Assembly: GCA_025350085.1 (NCBI GenBank)
Contig: JANXYI010000418.1
Location: 1-6,591, forward strand
Length of the DNA stretch: 6,591 bases
Direction: 5' to 3'
DNA from: Deltaproteobacteria bacterium
GTDB lineage: Bacteria; Desulfobacterota; Desulfovibrionia; Desulfovibrionales; Desulfovibrionaceae
The notes below the pieces were generated by a model. That model did no database searches, had not been told where the DNA came from, and saw nothing but the letters and a program-made list of their open reading frames with translations. The translations under genes were made by a program, and so were the position numbers. Position 1 is the stretch's first letter; every line of letters begins with the position of its first letter. Below are positions 1-5,619 of the stretch, piece by piece.

Positions 1-1828
1 TGGTGATGCGCGCGTTCTTGACCCGTTCCAGATACTCCTGGGCCAGCTGGGCCAGGGTCTGCTGGATCTGCTTCAGCCGGGAGTCGATGCCCTCGCGCCG
101 CGCGAGCAGTTCCTCGGCCTCGGCCCGGCGCTCGTTGAAGAGCTTGGCCAGCGCCGTTGCGCCGTTGCCCTCGCCCACCACGAACACCGCGCGCTGCTTG
201 AGTTCCTTGAGTTCGCGCAGTTCCTTGATCAGGGCCTCGATCTCCGGGGTCTCGTGGCTCAGGGCGAGGGTCGTGGTCATGCCCCGCTCCGACCCGGCAT
301 CGAAAACCTCCAGCCCGCTTGCGCAGACCACGGTGCCGCCCATGATGCGGCCCTTGGGGTCGGTGATGCGCACCATTCCCCCGGAACTCACGCGCGAGCC
401 CTTGTTGGTCTTGCTGCCGACGATGGACAGGGCCACGGTCACGTCCCCGCAGGCATCGATCTGGGCATTGTGGGTGAAGGCGGCGCTGACCGACCCTCCG
501 GCCTCGATGCTTGCTGCCTCGTCCCCGGACATGAAGATGCCGCCGCGCACAAGGACATCGCCGCCAGCCTTGATGTGGGCGCTTTCGACCATGCCCTCCA
601 CCAGCACCTGGCCCGGAACCTGGACCGTGAAGCCCGTGCGCACGGTGCCGCCAATGCGCACCGAGCCCTGGGTCAGCTGGATGTTGCCGGTGCCGTAGTC
701 CACGTCGCCGGGCACGGAAAGCAGTTCGGAAACGTCCAGGGTGCCCTTGACGGCCAGGATCACCCCGGCGATTTTGGCGCGGAAGGACGCCCCGCCGTCC
801 TGCGCCTCCACGTTCTTGCCGAGCACCAGGCGCAGGGCCACGCCGTCGCGGGCCGGGACGACCATGCCGTAGATGTCCCGGCCAGGGACGCCCCTGGTCG
901 GCTGGTGCAGCCGGGCGATGGTGTCGCCCGGCCCGGCCACGGCGAACAGCCCCCGGTTGCGGTAGTCGATGCGCGCGTTCTCCTCCGGGGCCTCCGCGCA
1001 GGCGTGGTCCCCGCACATCACCTCCAGGCGGCCGTTTTCGCCGTGCACCGGGGCATGGCCCTGGGCCACCACCACGCCTTCCAGCGCCTTGTTTGCGGTC
1101 CGGGCCTGGGCCAGGCCCACGGCGATGTGCTCCAGCTGGATGCCAAAGGACACGCCCTGGCTGGCCAGGACCTGGACCATGCCCTCGGGCGTGATCTCGG
1201 CGCCCTGGGCGTCGCGGGGGTACAGCGCGGCCACGGCCTGGAGCTTGTCCGCGGAGATCTGCACCAGGGGCGCCAGCTCGATCTTGGTGTCATCCCCGCG
1301 CACCAGTCCGGCGATCTTGGCCGTGAGCAACCCGTCCCGGTCCTGGGCGATGCCGCTGCCCGCGGCAATGATTCGCGGCGCTGGCTGTTTCGGGGGCGGC
1401 ACCGTGTTTCCGGCGATGTCCAAGCCTTCCTGGGCCAACACGGCCTGGTGCAGGCGGCCGATGACCTGGCCGGGGAGCACCGGGAGCTTCACGGGGCCGG
1501 CCAGCTCGACCCAGGCGTCCTGGGCGGTCTGCGGCGGTGTGCCCCGGGCGACGACGATGGAGCTGGCGTCCTGGCCCGCGAGCAGCAGCCGGACGATTTC
1601 GGCGGCGTTCTTCTCGTCCATGGGGGCCGTGATGCCGGTATCCCGGAGCGACTTGCGCAGCAGCTCCACGGACAGGGGCAGCCCCGAGCCCTGGGCCGGG
1701 ATATAGCGGCTCACGCCGACCTTCATACGCGCCGGGTTGCTGCCGAAACGCACACTGGCGTCGGCATCCACAACCTCTGCTGTTTCCGTTGCGCGCCCAG
1801 GCGGCTCGCCCTTGCCCCAGAATCCCAC
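1..1828 (-). CDS. fapA: FapA/DUF342 family protein, C-terminus cut by window edge
   Basis: The minus strand is open from a GTG at 1828 to the left edge (609 residues visible, no stop), so the C-terminus is missing. Seen: a FapA-N-type domain around residues 35-110, a linking module at 118-177, a second copy of the same arrangement at about 186-360, then a Gly-rich, Val/Ile-alternating stretch at 370-522 typical of the DUF342 right-handed beta-helix (GNI, GGTV, AGGDV, IEAGG turns), then a charged coiled coil at about 525-605. The usual short tail after the coiled coil is lost outside the window. Family knowledge: DUF342 proteins are cytoplasmic; in Vibrio vulnificus FapA binds EIIA-Glc and affects polar flagellum assembly. 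No flagellar gene is in view, so that role is only inferred here. The start is chosen because AGGGGG lies 6 bases upstream; no ATG, GTG or TTG precedes it closely in frame. It begins 17 bases after the preceding gene stops and is probably cotranscribed with it. Confidence 0.9.
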   Translation of the reverse strand, partial: MGFWGKGEPPGRATETAEVVDADASVRFGSNPARMKVGVSRYIPAQGSGLPLSVELLRKSLRDTGITAPMDEKNAAEIVRLLLAGQDASSIVVARGTPPQTAQDAWVELAGPVKLPVLPGQVIGRLHQAVLAQEGLDIAGNTVPPPKQPAPRIIAAGSGIAQDRDGLLTAKIAGLVRGDDTKIELAPLVQISADKLQAVAALYPRDAQGAEITPEGMVQVLASQGVSFGIQLEHIAVGLAQARTANKALEGVVVAQGHAPVHGENGRLEVMCGDHACAEAPEENARIDYRNRGLFAVAGPGDTIARLHQPTRGVPGRDIYGMVVPARDGVALRLVLGKNVEAQDGGASFRAKIAGVILAVKGTLDVSELLSVPGDVDYGTGNIQLTQGSVRIGGTVRTGFTVQVPGQVLVEGMVESAHIKAGGDVLVRGGIFMSGDEAASIEAGGSVSAAFTHNAQIDACGDVTVALSIVGSKTNKGSRVSSGGMVRITDPKGRIMGGTVVCASGLEVFDAGSERGMTTTLALSHETPEIEALIKELRELKELKQRAVFVVGEGNGATALAKLFNERRAEAEELLARREGIDSRLKQIQQTLAQLAQEYLERVKNARIT

Positions 1829-1834
1829 CGTAAG

Positions 1835-1840
1835 CCCCCT
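1835..1840 (-). promoter_or_regulatory. Ribosome binding site of the fapA-like gene
   Basis: On the minus strand AGGGGG sits 6 bases before the GTG at 1828. It decides the GTG start in preference to the first in-frame ATG, at codon 35, which would remove the start of the protein. Confidence 0.7.
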
Positions 1841-1845
1841 TGTCC

Positions 1846-2463
1846 CTAGCTGCCGCGTTTCGGCGGGATGCGGCAGGACTCGCTGCAGCAGGTGCCGTAC
1901 AAAAAGCCGTTGTAGGCGTGCAGGATGCGCTCCTCCTTGCGGCGGCGCTCCTCGGTCAGGGGAAGGCGCGGGCTCACGGCCTCGCTGGCACGGACAAGGG
2001 CGCGCAGCTCGTCCCAGGTGGGGATGGCGCGCACGCCCGTGGCCCCCCCAAGCGTGTGAGAAAGAGGGTCGCCGGTGGCCGTGTCGAGCACGCTCGCGCC
2101 GATGGAGTCCGTGGCAATGGCCACGGGCACCGGGCCGCCAGGGAAGAGCCGGGCCGCGCTCACGGTCTCGCGCTCGAAGCTGCCCACGTCCCCGGCGCAG
2201 AAGATCACGAGCATGAGCGGCCGACCGGTTTCGCCGGTCTCACCGACCGTATCGTAGGCCACCAGGTCGATATGCCGCCCGGTGTCGGCCCCGTCGATCT
2301 GGAAGATGAGCGGCACCTTGGCCTTCAGGCTCTCTTTGGGAAAGCCCTTGCCCTCCACCAGCATCCGCGCCAGGGCCTGGCGAAACTCCTCGTAGGTGGT
2401 CTCGTCGATGGCCTGGCCGGTGAGATAGTCGGTGAGCATGCCGCCAAGGCTGACCTCATGCAT
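1846..2463 (-). CDS. HsdR N-terminal-domain-like protein, nuclease motif degenerate
   Basis: A 205-residue soluble protein with no signal peptide or membrane segment. Its layout resembles the N-terminal domain of type I restriction R subunits (HSDR_N, PD-(D/E)XK fold): a helical start with TYEEFRQALARMLVEGKG (22-40), KVPLIF (49-54), the first acidic strand HIDLVAY (D66), the second strand PLMLVIFCAG (82-91), then a helix (ERETVSAARLF) and a strand PVAIATD. Family knowledge: the second strand normally carries E-x-K. Here the equivalent is I87-F88-C89, so Glu and Lys both appear absent and nuclease activity is unlikely. The C-terminus has an Arg/Glu-rich helix and then Cys192, Cys193 and Cys197, which might bind metal or form disulfides (inference). 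No HsdM, HsdS, motor domain or methylase is present, so this is not a restriction system as seen here. The ATG start has AGGAGG five bases upstream. The gene is first in a likely two-gene unit with the fapA-like gene. Its function is unknown. Confidence 0.8.
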   Translation of the reverse strand: MHEVSLGGMLTDYLTGQAIDETTYEEFRQALARMLVEGKGFPKESLKAKVPLIFQIDGADTGRHIDLVAYDTVGETGETGRPLMLVIFCAGDVGSFERETVSAARLFPGGPVPVAIATDSIGASVLDTATGDPLSHTLGGATGVRAIPTWDELRALVRASEAVSPRLPLTEERRRKEERILHAYNGFLYGTCCSESCRIPPKRGS

Positions 2464-2468
2464 GGGCG

Positions 2469-2474
2469 CCTCCT
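2469..2474 (-). promoter_or_regulatory. Ribosome binding site of the HsdR_N-like gene
   Basis: AGGAGG on the minus strand, 5 bases before the ATG at 2463. It is a perfect Shine-Dalgarno core and fixes the start. Confidence 0.75.
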
Positions 2475-2487
2475 GAGTTGCAGAATA

Positions 2488-2515
2488 ACGCTAAATGCTT
2501 GGGCCGGGAAGTCAA
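2488..2515 (-). promoter_or_regulatory. Likely sigma70-type promoter for HsdR_N-like/fapA unit
   Basis: On the minus strand TTGACT (2515-2510) is followed after 16 bases by TAGCGT (2493-2488). The -35 matches the consensus at five of six positions; the -10 is weaker (T, A and the final T match). Transcription would start near 2481 and give a short leader before the Shine-Dalgarno at 2474-2469. Its place between a strong terminator and the next gene supports the call. No operator-like inverted repeat was seen beside it. Confidence 0.5.
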
Positions 2516-2530
2516 GGGGGCACAAACGCA

Positions 2531-2556
2531 GAAAGGCCCGCGAGGGCGGGCCTTTC
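2531..2556 (-). terminator. Rho-independent-type terminator after nuoN
   Basis: A perfect 11-base-pair GC-rich stem (2531-2541 paired with 2546-2556) closes a four-base loop (2542-2545). Read on the minus strand it lies 24 bases past the nuoN stop. The stem ends in TTTC and is followed by TGCGTTTG, a modest U-rich tail. On the plus strand no T run follows, so it should act mainly on the minus strand and end the nuo transcript. Confidence 0.82.
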
Positions 2557-2580
2557 GGATGTGTGGAAGCGACGGCAGGC

Positions 2581-4017
2581 TTACGGCAGGAGCTGCTTGC
2601 CCGCCAGAATGGCGAAGTCGAAGACGCGGCCAGGCACCATGCCGAGCACCAGCACCACGGCGGCCAGGATGCCAGCGCCGAAGAGGCTGAAGGCGCTGTT
2701 GTCCGGCGTGGGCACGTCCTCGCCCGCCTCGTGGGTGTAGGCGTGGCGCACCAGGCCCAGGTAGTAGTAGATGGCGATGGCGCTGTTCACGACCAGCGTG
2801 ATCACGAGCCAGTTGTAGCCGTGGTCCCAGGCCGAGGCGATGAGGAAGAACTTGCCCATGAAGCCCATGGTGGGCGGCAGGCCGACCAGGGCAAAGGCGC
2901 CGACGCCCAGCGCAAAGGCCAGGCCCGGGGAGCGCTTGTACAGGCCGTTCAAGTCATCCAGCTGCAGGTTGCGGCCGTCCGAGGCCACGCGGCTGACCAC
3001 CCAGAAGCAGAGCAGGTTCATGGCCACGTAGGCCAGGGCGTAGAACACGGCGGCCGCCAGGCCCATGGCCGTTCCGGACACCAGCCCGACCATGATGTAG
3101 CCCGCGTGGGCCACGGAGGAGAAGCCGAGCAGGCGCTTGATGTCCTTCTGCGCCAGGGCGCAAAGGTTGCCGAAGGTCATGGAGCAGGCGCCCAGCACCG
3201 CCAGCAGCGTGGTGATCTCCAGCCCGGGCTTGAGCAGCACGGCCAGGCGCACCAGCACCACCACGGCGCCGAGCTTGGGCAGGGTGGCCACAAAGCCCGC
3301 GGTCTCGTTGCTCGCGCCCTGATAGGCGTCCGGGCACCAGAAGTGGAAGGGGAACAGCGCCAGCTTGAAGAACAGGCCGCCCAGGAAGAGCGACAGGCCG
3401 ACCACGGCCATGGGCTGGCCGGACCAGGTCCAGGAGCGCAGGGCCAGCTCGGCGATGTAGCTCGTGTGCTGGCTGGCCAGGATGTACGAGAAGCCGTACA
3501 GCGCAAGCCCCGTGGCCACGGCGCCGAAGAGGATGTACTTGATGGCCGCCTCGGCCGCGCCGGGCACACCCTTGCCGTTCACCGAGCGCAGGGGGATGAC
3601 GGCATACAGGCTGTAGGAGGAGATCTCCAGCGCCAGGTAGATGGTGATGAGCTCGACAGCCGAGGACAAAAGCATCAGGCCCCAGGCCGAGAGCGCCAGG
3701 AACATGAAGTAGTCCGGACGCTTGCGCTCCTCGAGCGAGGGCTGGCGCGAGGCGTTCAGCACGGCCACGTAGAAGCCTGCGGCAATGGCCAGCTTGAAGA
3801 ACTGCGAGAGCGCGTCAAGCTTGTAGGCCCCGCCGAAGATGAGGCCCTGGGCATTGAAGGACACGATGTTCACGAACACGCCGAACGCCGCGAAGAACGG
3901 GAGCCAGCGCTCCGCAGGCGGTGTGTCCGAGCCGTCGCCCAGGCTCTGGCAGAACAGGGCGACAATCAGCAGCAGCTGATACAGTTCCGGGACAATCTGG
4001 ATGAGATTGAACTCCAC
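2581..4017 (-). CDS. nuoN: NADH-quinone oxidoreductase subunit N
   Basis: An antiporter-like membrane subunit of complex I, in the cytoplasmic membrane, forming one of the proton-translocating modules. At 478 residues it is close to the usual NuoN length (E. coli 485), with about 14 hydrophobic segments. Residues expected for proton transfer are present (numbering from the GTG at 4017): Glu131 in the ALEISSYSLYA segment, Lys218 in FFKLALFPFHFW, Lys248 in FVATLPKLGA and Lys389 in GFMGKFFLI. They correspond to E. coli Glu133, Lys217, Lys247 and Lys395. Another marker is QKDIKRLLGFSSVAHAGY, the conserved segment shared by this antiporter family. Start: a GTG at 4026 is also in frame and would add three residues, but it overlaps the AGGGAG Shine-Dalgarno, whereas the GTG at 4017 is spaced 8 bases from it. 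The gene begins 12 bases after nuoM stops, ends in TAA, and is the last gene before the operon terminator. Confidence 0.95.
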   Translation of the reverse strand: MEFNLIQIVPELYQLLLIVALFCQSLGDGSDTPPAERWLPFFAAFGVFVNIVSFNAQGLIFGGAYKLDALSQFFKLAIAAGFYVAVLNASRQPSLEERKRPDYFMFLALSAWGLMLLSSAVELITIYLALEISSYSLYAVIPLRSVNGKGVPGAAEAAIKYILFGAVATGLALYGFSYILASQHTSYIAELALRSWTWSGQPMAVVGLSLFLGGLFFKLALFPFHFWCPDAYQGASNETAGFVATLPKLGAVVVLVRLAVLLKPGLEITTLLAVLGACSMTFGNLCALAQKDIKRLLGFSSVAHAGYIMVGLVSGTAMGLAAAVFYALAYVAMNLLCFWVVSRVASDGRNLQLDDLNGLYKRSPGLAFALGVGAFALVGLPPTMGFMGKFFLIASAWDHGYNWLVITLVVNSAIAIYYYLGLVRHAYTHEAGEDVPTPDNSAFSLFGAGILAAVVLVLGMVPGRVFDFAILAGKQLLP

Positions 4018-4025
4018 GGCGACCA

Positions 4026-4031
4026 CTCCCT
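4026..4031 (-). promoter_or_regulatory. Ribosome binding site deciding the nuoN start
   Basis: AGGGAG on the minus strand overlaps the nuoM stop codon (TAG, 4032-4030) and lies 8 bases before GTG 4017. The upstream in-frame GTG (4026-4024) overlaps its last base and so is a poor start. The overlap with the nuoM stop suggests translational coupling. Confidence 0.6.
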
Positions 4032-5592
4032 AGTTGTTGACCGGTTGGGCGGGGCTGTCCGCGGCGTGCGCGACAGGGACCACGGCGGCGGCCACGGCAA
4101 CGGGCGCGGGCTGCGCCGCCACCACCTGTTCCACCTTGGCGCGACTCTTGAGGTCGCTCACCAGCTTCTCGACAGACGGATCAATGACGTCGAAGAACAG
4201 CTTCGGCGCCAGACCGATGTAGAACACGAACAGGGCCGGGATGAGCAGGTAGGCCCACTCGCGGGTATTCAGGTCCGGCCAGGTCTTGGCCGAGCTGGGC
4301 TGGCCCCAGGCCATCTTGAGGGTCACGCGGAACATGTACGCCGCACCCAGCAGCGCGCCGGGCACGAGCAGCGCGCCGATGTACGGGCTCTTCTGGAAGG
4401 CGCCCACAAAGACCAATATCTCGCCCACGAAGCCGTTGGTGCCCGGGAAGCCCAGGCTGGCCAGGGCGTACAGGCCCCAGAAGAACATGAAGGCCGGCAG
4501 GTACTTGCCCATGCCCATGTTGTCCTTGATCAGGCGGCTGTGGCTGCGCTCGTACACCGTGCCGATCATCATGAACAGCGCGCCGGTAATGATGCCGTGG
4601 TTCAGCATCTGGAAGAGCGCACCCTCGACCCCGCGCTGGTTGAACAGGAAGATGCCCAGCGTGACAAAGCCCATGTGGCCCACCGACGAGTAGGCCACCA
4701 GCTTCTTGATGTCCTCCTGGCCGAGCGCAATGGCCCCGCCGTACAGGATGCTGGCGATGGAGATGGCGATCATCAGCGGCGCGAAGTACTCCGAGGCGGC
4801 CGGGGTCAGCGGCAGGCAGAAGCGCAGGAACCCGTAGGTGCCCATCTTGAGCAGCACCGCGGCCAGGATCACCGAGCCGGCGGAGGGCGCCTGCACGTGG
4901 GCGGCCGGAAGCCAGGTGTGGAACGGGAACATGGGCACCTTGATGGCAAAGGCGAGCGCCATGGCCAGGAAGGCCCAGAACTGGAAGTTGAAGGAGAAGT
5001 TGGTCTGCATCAGCTCCGGGATGGAGAAGGTGCCGCCGGTGATGCGGAAGGCCACGATGGCGGCAAGCAGCAGCGTGCTTCCAGCCAGCGTGAACAGGAA
5101 GAACTTGAGCGAGGCGTACCGGCGCTGGTCGCCGCCCCAGACCGCGATGAGCAGGTACATGGGGATGAGCATGGCCTCCCAGAAGACGTAGAAGAGCACC
5201 AGGTCCAGGGCTGCGAACACGCCCACGCAGGCCGCGGTCATGAACAGCAGGCAGAAGTGGAACTCCTTCACGCGCTTACTGATGTATGTCCAGGAGCACA
5301 TGACGCACAGCGGCAGGATGGCGATGGTCAGCATGACCATGAGGTAGCTGATGCCGTCCACGGCGAGGTGGTATTCCAGACCCCACTGCGGCACCCAGGC
5401 TGCCCGCTCCACGAACTGCCAGTCCGCGATGTGTTTAAAGGTGAACAGCGGGATGGCCAGGATCAGCTCCAGGATGCTTGCGCCCATGGTGTAGACACGC
5501 GCGACCTGCGGGCTTTTGATGAGGAAAAGCCCGGCTGCGGCCAGAAGCGGAAAAACGATCAGTGTCGTTAAAACTGGGTATCCGAATTCCAA
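4030..5592 (-). CDS. nuoM: NADH-quinone oxidoreductase subunit M
   Basis: The second antiporter-like proton-pumping subunit of complex I, in the cytoplasmic membrane; 520 residues and about 14 membrane segments. Key residues are in place: Glu139 in YVFWEAMLIPMYLL, Lys218 in AFAIKVPMFPFHTW, Lys249 in AAVLLKMGTYG and Glu391 in GFVGEILVF. These match E. coli Glu144, Lys234, Lys265 and Glu407; the last three share a constant offset of 16. QEDIKKLVAYSSVGHMGFV (292-310) is the other family marker. The WLPDAH motif, with Asp in E. coli, reads WLPAAH here (Ala230). After the last membrane helix and a short charged stretch (471-488), the protein ends in an Ala/Val/Pro-rich tail of about 33 residues. 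The start is TTG, with GGAG 8 bases upstream; the next Met is residue 36, inside the first conserved region. It begins 27 bases after the upstream gene stops. Confidence 0.96.
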   Translation of the reverse strand: MEFGYPVLTTLIVFPLLAAAGLFLIKSPQVARVYTMGASILELILAIPLFTFKHIADWQFVERAAWVPQWGLEYHLAVDGISYLMVMLTIAILPLCVMCSWTYISKRVKEFHFCLLFMTAACVGVFAALDLVLFYVFWEAMLIPMYLLIAVWGGDQRRYASLKFFLFTLAGSTLLLAAIVAFRITGGTFSIPELMQTNFSFNFQFWAFLAMALAFAIKVPMFPFHTWLPAAHVQAPSAGSVILAAVLLKMGTYGFLRFCLPLTPAASEYFAPLMIAISIASILYGGAIALGQEDIKKLVAYSSVGHMGFVTLGIFLFNQRGVEGALFQMLNHGIITGALFMMIGTVYERSHSRLIKDNMGMGKYLPAFMFFWGLYALASLGFPGTNGFVGEILVFVGAFQKSPYIGALLVPGALLGAAYMFRVTLKMAWGQPSSAKTWPDLNTREWAYLLIPALFVFYIGLAPKLFFDVIDPSVEKLVSDLKSRAKVEQVVAAQPAPVAVAAAVVPVAHAADSPAQPVNN

Positions 5593-5600
5593 GGCTCGCT

Positions 5601-5604
5601 CTCC
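5601..5604 (-). promoter_or_regulatory. Ribosome binding site supporting the TTG start of nuoM
   Basis: GGAG (within GGAGAG) on the minus strand, 8 bases before TTG 5592. It is the only good Shine-Dalgarno in the 27-base gap and supports the non-ATG start. Confidence 0.5.
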
Positions 5605-5619
5605 GTCTCGTTGCGAGGT

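Noticed and set aside
1724..1726. ATG (codon 35) as the start of the FapA-like protein
   Set aside because: It falls at the start of the first FapA-N strand and has no Shine-Dalgarno at a good distance, whereas GTG 1828 has AGGGGG six bases upstream and close spacing to the preceding gene.
254..1849. A 531-codon plus-strand open reading frame opposite the fapA-like gene
   Set aside because: The composition is again His/Gly/Ala/Asp-rich with no recognisable domain, while the minus strand carries clear DUF342 motifs over the same bases. It is a shadow frame.
1846..2463. A type I restriction-modification system
   Set aside because: Only an HsdR_N-like domain is present; the E-x-K is missing, as are the helicase motor, HsdM and HsdS. 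Calling it a restriction enzyme would be misleading.
2531..2556. The hairpin acting as a bidirectional terminator
   Set aside because: Only the minus-strand reading has a U-rich tail after the stem; on the plus strand it is followed by CGGATGTGTGG, and no convergent gene is present.
1840..5571. A very long open reading frame (over 1200 codons) on the plus strand, antisense to nuoN, nuoM and the HsdR_N-like gene
   Set aside because: Its product is a monotonous His/Gln/Gly/Glu/Ala mixture without domains, as expected when GC-rich minus-strand membrane-protein genes are read backwards. It crosses the terminator and three well-supported genes.
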